Assembly (NCBI RefSeq): GCF_034933565.1
Contig: NZ_JAYFNG010000011.1
Coordinates: 124,001-188,000 of the forward strand
Source: Raineyella sp034933565
Lineage (GTDB): Bacteria > Actinomycetota > Actinomycetes > Propionibacteriales > Propionibacteriaceae
Direction: 5' to 3'
Length of the DNA: 64,000 nucleotides
A model generated the notes under the pieces. The model was given only the letters and a program-made list of their open reading frames with translations, did not search any database and was not told the origin of the DNA. Every line of letters starts with the position of its first letter. Positions within the stretch are counted from its first letter, which is position 1. This document shows positions 1 to 8,611 of the stretch, one piece after another. The translations under genes were made by a program, and so were the position numbers.

Positions 1-404
1 CCCGCGCGGGTGCCCCGGGGACTGCGGCCTCGGGTGAGGCGGCCGTCGGCGAGGCGGACGCGGCGGCATCACGCCCGCGGAGCCGATCCGGGTCGCGTGG
101 ACGGGGTCGGCGACGGGACATGCCCCCAACCGTACGTGACACCGATGGGGGTGCGACCCGGTGGAAGTGTGACGTCGGTCGAGGTGTGACGCCGGTGGGG
201 GTGCGACCCGGCGAGCGCAGCGACAACCCGGGACGATTCCCCAGGGCGCTCACTGTTGTCCCCCATTGCTCCCGGAAGCACCGCCCAAACCCTTTACCGT
301 GACCCGGTCAGGGGTCACGCTGGAGAGGAAGGCGCCACCGAGGGCGCCTCACGATCACGACGGGCCCGGACGACGGGCCCGCCCGACAGCGGAAGGAACC
401 CGCC
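1..404. other. Gene-free left edge with imperfect 26-bp direct repeats
   Basis: I see no convincing gene here; short open frames on both strands lack recognisable protein character. Two near-identical 26-bp stretches lie at 136-161 and 186-211, both beginning GTGAC and sharing the core GGGGGTGCGACCCGG, 50 bp apart. The last part (about 300-404) should hold the promoter and leader of the PspC gene that follows. Function of the repeats is unknown; they may be operator sites or a small duplication. Confidence 0.5.
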
Positions 405-593
405 ATGCTCGACATCGGCATCACCCGTCCGGCCGAGGGCCGCGTCATCGCCGGCGTGTGCGCCGGCCTGGGCAAGAAGTTCGGCATCGACCCGCTCATC
501 CTGCGCATCGTGTTCGCTGTCTCGCTGTTCTGGGGCGGCGCCGGCGCCATCGTCTACGCGATCCTCTGGGTGCTGATGCCCAGCGAGAAGTGA
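405..593 (+). CDS. PspC-domain small membrane protein
   Basis: 62-residue protein that is essentially one PspC domain. The conserved block RVIAGVCAGLGKKFGIDP is at about residues 13-30, followed by one hydrophobic membrane segment (about 34-57, ending WVLMP). GGAAGGA lies just ahead of the ATG and supports the start. PspC family proteins sit in the inner membrane and in some bacteria sense envelope stress; no pspA or pspB is visible nearby, so the role here is only inferred. The next gene is a paralogue 40 bp downstream, probably co-transcribed. Confidence 0.85.
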   Translation: MLDIGITRPAEGRVIAGVCAGLGKKFGIDPLILRIVFAVSLFWGGAGAIVYAILWVLMPSEK

Positions 594-633
594 CCCCCAC
601 CCCGTTCCCGCTCACTCCCGAAAGGTCCCGGAC

Positions 634-816
634 ATGAAGACCTGGTACCGCCCCCGCAACAATCGTGTGATCGCCGGTGTGTGCGCCGGCATCGCCCGCA
701 AGCTCGGCATCGGCGCCAACTGGGTGCGCCTCGCCTTCATCCTGTTGATCTGGCTCGCCGGCGTCCCGCTGTGGGTCTACCTGATCGGCTGGATCCTGAT
801 GCCCAACGAGCCGTGA
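634..816 (+). CDS. PspC-domain small membrane protein (second copy)
   Basis: 60-residue paralogue of the preceding protein with the same layout: basic N-terminus (MKTWYRPRNN), the block RVIAGVCAGIARKLGIG, then one hydrophobic segment ending GWILMPNEP. An AAAGG ribosome-binding site precedes the ATG. A tandem pair of stand-alone PspC proteins suggests duplication; they may form hetero-oligomers in the membrane, which is an inference. The pair ends at a hairpin at 906-934 that separates it from a converging gene. Confidence 0.85.
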   Translation: MKTWYRPRNNRVIAGVCAGIARKLGIGANWVRLAFILLIWLAGVPLWVYLIGWILMPNEP

Positions 817-905
817 TCGGCGCCCGCCCCTGAGCCCCGGACGGCGTCACCGGAGGTTCCCCTGCCTCGTGGCCCCCACCACGGACGTCGCCCGGTACGA
901 CCGAA

Positions 906-934
906 GGCCCGGAGAGTCCCCCGCTCTCCGGGCC
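906..934. terminator. Bidirectional hairpin terminator
   Basis: Perfect 11-bp inverted repeat GGCCCGGAGAG / CTCTCCGGGCC around a 7-nt loop, in the gap between the convergent PspC pair and the leftward DUF6541 gene. No T-run follows, which is common for actinobacterial terminators. Confidence 0.7.
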
Positions 935-941
935 CAGGTGA

Positions 942-2933
942 TCACTCCTGGCAGGACGGCACCGCCCACAGCGTGTACGGGCCGGCGCGGTCGACCACCT
1001 CGAAGCCGTCGGCGACGGTGACATCGTCGATGCCGGCATAGTCGTCGGTGCGGGCACCCGCCGTGACGTACGTGCTCCCCCCGGTGATCACGTGGGTGAC
1101 GCCGGTCCGGTGCACGGCGGCGCAGATGGCGGGATCGGAGCGCAGCCGATCGAGCCCGGCGGCCAGCCGGATGCCGTCGCTCTCCCACGACTTCTCCGTG
1201 TGGATCAGCGTGTCCTCGGGCCCCACCACGTACAGGTACATCCCGCCCTTCCAGGGGTCGGCGGCGACCACCGCGTTGTCCGGCAGGATCCGGGAGAACT
1301 CGCGCAGCGCGGCGATCTTCGTGGCATCGGCCCACGCGTACGTGCCGCCGAAGCGGGTGATCCGCGAGATCGCGTACGCGTTGCCCAGGGCCTGCAGTGC
1401 GACGACACCCGCCACGACCACGATCACCGCCACCCGTCCGACCCTCCGGAGGGGCCGGGCGTCGACGGGCACCGCCCGGACGAGCCAGGCGCCCCCCACC
1501 GCCACCAGCGGCACGCCGTAGACGGCGGCCACGCCCTGCACCCGGACCTGGAGGTTGTACCAGGGCCAGGTGAGAGGCCAGGTGAGGCTCCCCGGCAGGA
1601 AGCTGGTCAGGAAGCCGAGGGCCAGGAACAGCACCCAGGTGGCGGCCAGCCAGATGCCCTGCCGGCGCACCGCGGCGACCACGACCCCCAGCACCGCCAG
1701 GACCAGCACGGCAGCCCCGCCGAGCTGGAAGGGAAGTCTGCGCTGGGCCCAGAGGCTGAGCAGGCCGGTGACCGCCCGGTGGACGTCGACCCGGTCGTAG
1801 CTGGTCTCCAGCATGCCCTGCGGGGCCACCGCGGTGGAGGCCAGCAGGCCGGCCACCCCGGCGAGGATGAGCACCGCCAGGGGGAGCCACCGCCTCACCG
1901 GCTTCCGGCTCGCCTCACGGCTCGGGTCGTGGGCGAAGCGCCAGCATTCGGCGGCCGCCAGGGCGAAACCTCCCACGGCGGCCGCGAAGGTCGCGCTGGT
2001 GTGCGCCAGACTCATCCCCGGCAGGGCGACCACCAGCAGCACCGCCGCGCTCGCCCAGGAGCGTCCGCCGAACGCCTGGGACAGTCCCAGCGCCACCACC
2101 GCGAGCACGGCGGGGATCAGGGCGTAGCCGTACTCGAGTGGCCAGACCGGGCCCCAGACCGACAGCAGGAAGGGGAAACCGGGGATCGCCGAAGCCAGGG
2201 CGCCGCTGACCAGGACCAGTGGTCGGTTCCCGGGGAACACCGTCGTCATCAGGAACATCAGGCCCACAGGCCACACCAGCGCCGCGGTCACCAACAACAG
2301 GCACTGCACCGCGATGATGCCCGGCGCGTGGGTGAGGAGGACGAGCGATGCGGCGACCCCGTGGAACGCGGCGGGATAGAAGGAGGGCTCCTGGGGGAAG
2401 TTGAACCCGTCGGCGGTCAACGAGGAGATCGACCCGGTGTCCAGGAGGTAGCGCACGATGCCGAGGTGGTAGATCGTGTCGGGCTGCTGCGGAAAATCGC
2501 CGGGGTGCGCCAGGCCGCGTACGACGGTGGCCGCGGCGACGGCCGCGGCGATCGCCCCGCCGATGACGATCTCCCGCACCGGTGCTGCCGGGGCCTGCAG
2601 CCCGCCCGGATGCTGACGCCGCCCCCGGGGCGGCCGGGCGGAGGGTCGTACGGGGACCGCCCGGACGAGAAGCAGTCGGACGAGCAGGACCGCGGCCGGC
2701 AGGACGAGCAGCACCACGAGCATGCTGGCCAGGTCCCACCGGACATGCAGGACGCCGCAGACGATGCCTCCCACGGCGGTCAGGGAGGTGGTCAGGGCAG
2801 GGGCGAGCGCGATCGACGGCCACCGTCCGGCACCGAGTCCCGCGGCCAGCAGCCCCCCGGGGACCCACAGCAGAGCGACGGCCACGAGGATGACCGGCAC
2901 GCTCGTCCACCAGGTCCAATCGGGGGCAAGCAT
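942..2933 (-). CDS. DUF6541-type polytopic membrane protein
   Basis: 663-residue integral membrane protein with many hydrophobic segments beginning at the N-terminus (MLAPDWTWWTSVPVILVAVA). A soluble C-terminal domain follows (about 520-663), with motifs such as DPWKGGMYLYVVGP and VTHVITGGS. The layout of many membrane helices plus a C-terminal extracytoplasmic domain resembles GT-C glycosyltransferases. The segment DFPQQPDTIYHLGIVRYLL in the first loop and FNFPQEPSFYPAAFH are shared with the next gene upstream. It is the last gene of a leftward operon with a GT2 and a flippase, so a role in moving or transferring lipid-linked sugars is likely but unproven. Confidence 0.8.
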   Translation of the reverse strand: MLAPDWTWWTSVPVILVAVALLWVPGGLLAAGLGAGRWPSIALAPALTTSLTAVGGIVCGVLHVRWDLASMLVVLLVLPAAVLLVRLLLVRAVPVRPSARPPRGRRQHPGGLQAPAAPVREIVIGGAIAAAVAAATVVRGLAHPGDFPQQPDTIYHLGIVRYLLDTGSISSLTADGFNFPQEPSFYPAAFHGVAASLVLLTHAPGIIAVQCLLLVTAALVWPVGLMFLMTTVFPGNRPLVLVSGALASAIPGFPFLLSVWGPVWPLEYGYALIPAVLAVVALGLSQAFGGRSWASAAVLLVVALPGMSLAHTSATFAAAVGGFALAAAECWRFAHDPSREASRKPVRRWLPLAVLILAGVAGLLASTAVAPQGMLETSYDRVDVHRAVTGLLSLWAQRRLPFQLGGAAVLVLAVLGVVVAAVRRQGIWLAATWVLFLALGFLTSFLPGSLTWPLTWPWYNLQVRVQGVAAVYGVPLVAVGGAWLVRAVPVDARPLRRVGRVAVIVVVAGVVALQALGNAYAISRITRFGGTYAWADATKIAALREFSRILPDNAVVAADPWKGGMYLYVVGPEDTLIHTEKSWESDGIRLAAGLDRLRSDPAICAAVHRTGVTHVITGGSTYVTAGARTDDYAGIDDVTVADGFEVVDRAGPYTLWAVPSCQE

Positions 2934-2990
2934 GGCTGACAGCTTAGCCGGACGTCACCGACGGCCGAACCGTAGCGCCGGTCGCTCGGT

Positions 2991-3055
2991 CACCCCGGCA
3001 CCCCGGCCCCGGCACCCCGGCCCCGGCACCCCAGCACCCCAGCACCCCAGCACCC
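2991..3055. repeat. Low-complexity CCCCGGCA / CCCAGCA repeats between the DUF6541 paralogues
   Basis: The gap between the two leftward DUF6541 genes is filled by short iterations of CACCCCGGC and then CACCCCAG. It looks like slippage-prone simple sequence; no hairpin or promoter is evident. Confidence 0.55.
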
Positions 3056-3056
3056 A

Positions 3057-5279
3057 TCAGCGTGCAGGGCACGCCGGGACCGACCACAGCGTGTACGGGT
3101 CGACGTGGGCGACCACCCGGAAGCCCCCGGCTGTGCTCACCTCGTCGACCGCGGCGTACTTGCCGTACCACTGCTCGTTGCCGGCCGTCATGTTGCCGCC
3201 GGTGATGACGTACGTCACCCCCTGTCGCTCGACGGCCGCGCAGACCGCCGGGTCGGACATGACGTCGGCCAGGCCGTGCGAGATGAGTCCGACGTCGTCG
3301 CCGTAGGTCTTCTCGGTCGGGATGGCCGTGCGTTGCGGTCCGAGGAGATAGAGGAACTGACCGCCACGCCAGGGGTTCGCCGCGACGACGGCGTCGGCCG
3401 GCATGCGCCGCGACAGTTCGGTGAGGGCCTCGGCCTTGTCCGTGGTGATCCAGGCGGCGGTACCGGACAGCTTGTACAGCGGGCCGACCAGCCGGATCGC
3501 GGCCTTGCTCTGGACGACGACGATGGCGAGCACGCCGGCCAGGACGAGCCCGGCAGCGAGCCCGGAGAGGAGCCCGGCCACGGGTCCGGCGGCCGGCCCG
3601 ATGGCGTGTTGGGCGGCGGGTCCGACGCCGGTAGGGGTGGCGGGCCCGACGGGGTCGGCGACGGCTCTGACGCCAGGCCCGGCGACGGGTCCGACAGGTC
3701 CGGCGGCGGGTCGAACGGCCCGCCGCAGCCGGCTCGCCCGGCCCAGCAGTGCCGCCGCGCCGATGGCGACCAGGGCCAGGGCGTAGACGTCGGTGACCCC
3801 CTGGACCCGGAAGGCCCAGTTGTACCAGGGCCATGTCCAGGGCCAGACCCACGCCGTCCCATGGGCGTCGAGCAGGCTCCCCAGCACGATGAAGATCACC
3901 CCTGTGGCCGCCAGCCACCAGTCGCCCCGGCGGCTGCCGCGGACGCAGACCACCATGCCGATCAGCGCGAACAGGAACAGCCCGGCACTGGCGATCTGTG
4001 TGGCCAGGTGGGATTCACCCCAGAAGGTCAGGACGCCGATGACCGTACGGGTCAGCGACAGGCTGCGGTCCCCCGGCAGACTCAGCCCCCGCGGGGCCCA
4101 CCCGGTGGCGGCGACCGGCCCCAGCACGGCCAGGGCGAGGAACCCGGCGACGGGCAGCCACCGGCGTACGTCGCGCGGACCCGCGAGCGCATGCCGCAGC
4201 GCGAACGCCACCGACAGCACGAGGCAGCCCGCCGCGGCGCCGAACAGCGCGCTGGGGTGCGCGAGCGTGATCGCCGGCAGGCCGACCGCCAGCAGCAGTG
4301 CGGCGCTGCCCCAGTGCTGCCGCGTGAACATCTGGTGCAGGCCCCAGCCGTAGACCCCGACGACAGCCGGGATGAAGACCGTGCCGAAGGCCTGGGCCCA
4401 GACCGCTCCCCACACCATCACCTTCCAGGGCGAGCCGGTGAAGGCCAGCGCCAGCGCCCCGGCCAGCGCCACGAGGCCGCGGCGGCCGGGGAACAGGGTG
4501 TTCAGCAGGAACATCATCGCGAGCGGGTAGACGAGGGCGCAGGCGACCAGCAGCAGGACGTTCTCGGCGACCACGACCGGCGCGCCGGTGAACTGGACCA
4601 GGGTGGCGGCCAGGTCGTGGAAGGCGGCCGGATAGAAGCGGGGCTCGTCGGGGAAGTTGAAGCCGTCCGCGGTCAGCGAGGAGATGTTGCCGTTGTCGAG
4701 CATCCACCGCACCAGGCCCAGGTGGTAGATCTGGTCCGACTGCTGGGGGATGTTGCCGGGCCGTACGGTCGCCGAGCGGAAGACACGGACGGCGACCAGC
4801 ACGGCGACCACGCACCCGGCGGCGACCTCCCACCAGCGGACCGGGGGTGCCGCCAGCGACCACGGCCGGGCAGCGCCGCGAGATCGGGCACCGACCTGTT
4901 GCGCGGCCCCGACACGAGACTCGACCCCGTTGCGAGACTCGACCCCGACGCGAGGCCGAGCGTCGCTGCGGGGCCGGGCACCGGCGTGTCGCCGGAGGAC
5001 ACCGAGGCGGGGCAGGAGCAGCCGTACGCCCCAGGCGAGCAGGGGCGGCAGGAGCAGCCAGGCCACCGCGACGGGCCGGGTCCAGCGCAGGCCCAGGAAG
5101 GGGGTGATGATCCCCCCGACCGACACCAGTCCGGTCGTCATCAGTGGCCCCAGCGCGACCGCGGGCCACCGCCCCGCGCCGAGTCCGGCGGCCAGCGCCG
5201 CGCCGGGCACCCACAGCAGGGCCACCGCCGCGAGCACCAGCGGGACGGCCGAGGGCCAGGTCCAGTCGGGGGCGAGCAC
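3057..5279 (-). CDS. DUF6541-type polytopic membrane protein (paralogue)
   Basis: 740-residue paralogue of the downstream gene, with the same N-terminus (MLAPDWTWPSAVPLVLAAVA), the same loop blocks (NIPQQSDQIYHLGLVRWML, FNFPDEPRFYPAAFHDLA) and a C-terminal soluble domain (NPWRGGQFLYLLGPQRT, VTYVITGGN). It starts with GTG 3 bp after the stop of the flippase gene. It is longer because of a Gly/Pro/Val/Ala-rich insertion (about residues 515-575) just before the last membrane segment, absent from the paralogue. Repeated V-E-S-R-x-G units near residues 110-140 also look like simple-repeat expansion. Likely GT-C-like envelope protein; substrate unknown. Confidence 0.8.
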   Translation of the reverse strand: MLAPDWTWPSAVPLVLAAVALLWVPGAALAAGLGAGRWPAVALGPLMTTGLVSVGGIITPFLGLRWTRPVAVAWLLLPPLLAWGVRLLLPRLGVLRRHAGARPRSDARPRVGVESRNGVESRVGAAQQVGARSRGAARPWSLAAPPVRWWEVAAGCVVAVLVAVRVFRSATVRPGNIPQQSDQIYHLGLVRWMLDNGNISSLTADGFNFPDEPRFYPAAFHDLAATLVQFTGAPVVVAENVLLLVACALVYPLAMMFLLNTLFPGRRGLVALAGALALAFTGSPWKVMVWGAVWAQAFGTVFIPAVVGVYGWGLHQMFTRQHWGSAALLLAVGLPAITLAHPSALFGAAAGCLVLSVAFALRHALAGPRDVRRWLPVAGFLALAVLGPVAATGWAPRGLSLPGDRSLSLTRTVIGVLTFWGESHLATQIASAGLFLFALIGMVVCVRGSRRGDWWLAATGVIFIVLGSLLDAHGTAWVWPWTWPWYNWAFRVQGVTDVYALALVAIGAAALLGRASRLRRAVRPAAGPVGPVAGPGVRAVADPVGPATPTGVGPAAQHAIGPAAGPVAGLLSGLAAGLVLAGVLAIVVVQSKAAIRLVGPLYKLSGTAAWITTDKAEALTELSRRMPADAVVAANPWRGGQFLYLLGPQRTAIPTEKTYGDDVGLISHGLADVMSDPAVCAAVERQGVTYVITGGNMTAGNEQWYGKYAAVDEVSTAGGFRVVAHVDPYTLWSVPACPAR

Positions 5280-5282
5280 GGC

Positions 5283-6440
5283 TCAGTGCGCCCCGCGGTA
5301 CGACGAGCGGCCGAGCACCCGGCGGTGCACGACCTCGTAGAGCACGGCCGAGGCGAGCTCGGCGACCAGCAGCCCGACGAACACGAGGGTGAGCTGACCG
5401 CTCAGCACCCCGGCCATCGCCAGGCCGAAGGTCAGCACCGCCGACAGCGCCCGCAGGCCGGTCATCAGTCGGGCCCGTCCGGCCCGCCGCAGCGAGGTGA
5501 AGGTGATCGTGGTGGGCAGCGACGCGGCCCGCCAGGCGCTGGCCGCCAGCAACGGCAGCAGCATCGGCGTCGTACGCCACGCCTCACCGAAGACGAAGCC
5601 CAGCAGCCCGGTGACGTCGAGGACGATCAGCACGCCGACCGCGCCCACCAGTGCGGTGGCGGCCAGGGCGATGTCCAGCGGGGAGTGCTCCTTGAGCAGG
5701 CGCAGCCGCATGAACGTCAGCGGGATCGCCAGCAGGCCGGTGACCGTCGAGACGGCGGTGAACAGCACCGCCTGCACCGGCCCGATCAGGCCCAGCAGCA
5801 GCGCGTTGACGACCGGGTACGACACCCCGGTGATGGCGGTGTCGAGCAGCACCCAGTTGCGGATCGACGGGTCGGCCCGGCTGGCCTCGTGGTCCATGTG
5901 CCGGGCCCGGACCAGGGTCGCGGTCCCGATGCCGGCCCCGACCGGGATGAAGGCGAGCACGGCGTACGGGGTGTACGCCAGCCCGAGCCCCAGCACCGCG
6001 CCCAGGCCGACCGCGAGGGAGCTGATCATCTCCTGGGAGTCGCGGCGTTCCGCCACCGAGACGCCACGGCCCACCTCCAGGCAGGCCAGCAGGATCGGCA
6101 CGCTGAGGCAGACCAGCGCGGGGTGCAGCGGCGCGGCCATCACCATCAGGGAGGCGACCACCCCCAGCACGACGAACCAGCGGGGGAAGGTCACCCGCCG
6201 CGCGGTCCCCGGTGTGCTGAGCCGGGACTCGACGATGATGGCGAAGGACAGCTGCCCGAGGAACGTCCCGGCCATCACGAACGTCGAGATGATGCCCTGG
6301 GCCTGGGTGTCGAACAGCCGCGACGAGATCGACAGGGTGGTGGCCGGGATGACCGCCAGGGCCGCCCCGCCGACCATCGACCCGGCGCTGCGCAGGGCGC
6401 CCCGTACGCTGAACTCGCCCAGGTTGACCGCCCCGATCAT
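5283..6440 (-). CDS. Polysaccharide flippase-like membrane protein
   Basis: 385-residue protein starting at an ATG that overlaps the stop of the upstream GT2 gene by 4 bp (ATGA). It is almost wholly hydrophobic, with roughly 11-12 predicted membrane segments and Arg/Glu residues in short loops. Size, topology and position between a glycosyltransferase and two DUF6541 genes fit a Wzx/MATE-like lipid-linked glycan flippase, but no decisive family motif can be read, so this rests on context. A longer open frame exists upstream; it only overlaps the GT2 gene and is not used. Confidence 0.7.
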   Translation of the reverse strand: MIGAVNLGEFSVRGALRSAGSMVGGAALAVIPATTLSISSRLFDTQAQGIISTFVMAGTFLGQLSFAIIVESRLSTPGTARRVTFPRWFVVLGVVASLMVMAAPLHPALVCLSVPILLACLEVGRGVSVAERRDSQEMISSLAVGLGAVLGLGLAYTPYAVLAFIPVGAGIGTATLVRARHMDHEASRADPSIRNWVLLDTAITGVSYPVVNALLLGLIGPVQAVLFTAVSTVTGLLAIPLTFMRLRLLKEHSPLDIALAATALVGAVGVLIVLDVTGLLGFVFGEAWRTTPMLLPLLAASAWRAASLPTTITFTSLRRAGRARLMTGLRALSAVLTFGLAMAGVLSGQLTLVFVGLLVAELASAVLYEVVHRRVLGRSSYRGAH

Positions 6441-7342
6441 CGGGGCACCGCGGTCAGGGTACGGCCGTCGCGCGGCGCCGACACCCGGCCGACGAAGCCC
6501 TCGAGCCGGCCGAGGAAGGCCCACCAGCCGTCCTCGGGGCGGTGGGTGGAGCCGTGGCGCAGGCCGATCACCAGGCCGGCGGCGACGAAGGCCAGCCGCC
6601 ACCACAACGGATACGACCAGCGGGCCAGGATCCGCGACGTCCCCCGGCTGTAGGCGCGGACCTTGCGCCGGTGCTCGGTGACGCTGAGCCCGGTCGCCTC
6701 CCCGACCCCGGCGATGGCGACGTCGGCCGGGGCCCAGACAAAGTCCTCGGTCAGGCCGCGCTGCATCGCCCGGAGCAGCAGGTCGGTGACCTCACCGGCC
6801 TGCCACGGCGTGGCGGCACCCGTGCCGATGTCCGGATCGAAGCCGCCGGCGGCCAGGAACACCGAACGGCGGATCAGCAGGCCGACCTCCATCACGCTCC
6901 AGACGTTCCACCGGTCGAGCGCGGTGCCCGGCGCCGGCAGGACGAACTTCGGCCCGTGCTCGTCCCGGAAGGTGATCGCGCCGGCACCGAGCCGCGGTGC
7001 CAGAGCGCGCAGGGCCGCCACGAATCCCTCGGGCGCCACGCTGGAGTCGTTGGGGAACTGCAGCACCGGATCACCCTCGACGCACTCGACGCCGACGTTG
7101 CGCCCCCGGGCGGCACCCCGCCCCGAGGTGACCACGACCAGCCGCGGCGCGGTGCCGTCGTCGCCGACCGGCCGCCGCTCGTCGACCAGCCGCTCCACCT
7201 CCTCGACGTGGTCCTGCGCCACGATGACGACCTGGTCCCCGGCGGCCAGCTGCGGCAGCAGACTGTCCAGCAGCTGGCCGAGGGGGGCGACACGCCCGAG
7301 GGTGGTGATGACGAAGGCCAGCCGGTCGGCGGGAAGGCTCAT
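6437..7342 (-). CDS. Family 2 glycosyltransferase with C-terminal membrane segment
   Basis: 301-residue GT2. The N-terminus FVITTLGRVAPLGQLLDSLL is the usual start of the GT-A nucleotide-binding fold, and SGRGAARGRNVGVE is the A-R-N motif. The acidic metal-binding position reads FPNDSSVAP (about residue 95), so the usual D-x-D is replaced by N-D-S. A hydrophobic segment near the C-terminus (LWWRLAFVAAGLVIGL) would anchor it to the membrane. First gene of a four-gene leftward operon. It is divergent from the GT4 at 7442, with a 99-bp shared promoter region. The start is ATG at 7342; the much longer open frame upstream is a shadow of that GT4. Confidence 0.85.
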   Translation of the reverse strand: MSLPADRLAFVITTLGRVAPLGQLLDSLLPQLAAGDQVVIVAQDHVEEVERLVDERRPVGDDGTAPRLVVVTSGRGAARGRNVGVECVEGDPVLQFPNDSSVAPEGFVAALRALAPRLGAGAITFRDEHGPKFVLPAPGTALDRWNVWSVMEVGLLIRRSVFLAAGGFDPDIGTGAATPWQAGEVTDLLLRAMQRGLTEDFVWAPADVAIAGVGEATGLSVTEHRRKVRAYSRGTSRILARWSYPLWWRLAFVAAGLVIGLRHGSTHRPEDGWWAFLGRLEGFVGRVSAPRDGRTLTAVPR

Positions 7343-7441
7343 GATGCGGAAGTCTACGGCCCCGTGCCGGGCGACTCGACCGACGACAGCCGCTCGGTAA
7401 GCTGACAGCGCCGATCGACACGTCCCGAGGGTGAGGTCCCG

Positions 7442-8611
7442 ATGCGCATTGCCGTGGTCTTCGACTGCTTGTACCCGTTCACCACCGGTGGCGGGGAGAA
7501 GCAGTACCGACAGTTCGCGGAGGAGTTCGCCGAGGCCGGACACACGGTGGACTATCTGACCCGCCGGCTGTGGGAGGGCCCCGATCCGGTGCTCGACGGC
7601 GTCCGGGCCCGGGCGATCGCCCCGGCGTACGAGCTGTACGACCGCGAGGGCGTCCGGCTGCCCGCCACCGCCCTGCGCTTCGCGATCGACGTGTTCCGCC
7701 ATCTGGTCCGGCACCGCGACACGTACGACGCGGTGATCGTCTCGGCCACCCCGGTGCTGAACGTCTTCGCCGCCCGCGCAGCGCTGGCCGGCTCCGGGGT
7801 GGTCCTGGCGGTCGACTGGCTGGAGGTGTGGACCGGGCAGCAGTGGCGGGAGTACTCCGGCCCGGTGATGGGCCGGGTCGCCGACGCCCTGCAGCAGCTC
7901 GCGGTGCGGCTCTCGCCGGTGGCCCTGGGACACTCGGCGCACACGATCCAGGGGCTGCGGGCCAATCACGTGCCCCACGAGCCGGTCCGGAGCCCGGGGC
8001 TGATCTCCGCGGTCCGCGACGTCACCCCGCGGCTCGACACCCCGGCGGGCGCTGCGCCCACGGTGCTGTTCGTGGGCCGCCACATCCAGGACAAGCAGGT
8101 CGACGCGCTGCCGCCGGCCCTGGCACTGGCCCGCGCGGAGCTGCCCGGTCTGCGGGCGGTGATCTCCGGGGAGGGCCCGGAGCGGGACCGGGTGATCCGC
8201 GCGGCGGAGGAGGCGGGCGTCCGGGAGGCGGTGGAGTTCCCCGGGTTCGTCGAGGAGGACGAGCTGCACCGGCTGCTCGCGGAGGCGGCCTGCCTGGTCA
8301 ACCCGTCGCGGCGGGAGGGCTACGGCCTCGTGGTGGTCGAGGCCGCTTCGTACGGGACGCCGTCGGTGGTCATCGACCACCCGACCAACGCGTCGACCGA
8401 GCTCATCGAGGAGGGCCGCAACGGCTTCGTCGCCCGCTCCGCAGCGGCGGCCGACCTCGCCCGGGCGATCGTCTCGGCGGTCCGCGGCGGCGATGCGCTG
8501 CGCCGTACGACCCGGGACTGGTACGAGGAGGCGATCCGCACCCGGACGATCGCGAACACCGCCCGAGGGATCCTCGAGGCGCTGGAGACCGCCCGGACGG
8601 CCCGCCGATGA
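7442..8611 (+). CDS. Family 4 glycosyltransferase
   Basis: 389-residue GT-B protein. The N-terminal domain opens MRIAVVFDCLYPFTTGGGEK, with the acceptor-binding glycine loop. The C-terminal domain carries VLFVGRHIQDKQVD and the E-x7-E region REGYGLVVVEAASYGTPSVV (about 285-304) of retaining GT4 enzymes. GAGG lies 9 bp ahead of the ATG. It overlaps the next GT4 by 4 bp (ATGA), so the two are translationally coupled. Donor and acceptor cannot be told from sequence; likely adds a sugar to a surface glycan. Confidence 0.9.
   Translation: MRIAVVFDCLYPFTTGGGEKQYRQFAEEFAEAGHTVDYLTRRLWEGPDPVLDGVRARAIAPAYELYDREGVRLPATALRFAIDVFRHLVRHRDTYDAVIVSATPVLNVFAARAALAGSGVVLAVDWLEVWTGQQWREYSGPVMGRVADALQQLAVRLSPVALGHSAHTIQGLRANHVPHEPVRSPGLISAVRDVTPRLDTPAGAAPTVLFVGRHIQDKQVDALPPALALARAELPGLRAVISGEGPERDRVIRAAEEAGVREAVEFPGFVEEDELHRLLAEAACLVNPSRREGYGLVVVEAASYGTPSVVIDHPTNASTELIEEGRNGFVARSAAAADLARAIVSAVRGGDALRRTTRDWYEEAIRTRTIANTARGILEALETARTARR

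Noticed and set aside
3105..6653. 1182-codon plus-strand open frame
   Set aside because: Antisense to two membrane-protein genes and a flippase gene; its translation is Gly/Arg/Pro/Gln-rich noise produced by strong third-position GC bias.
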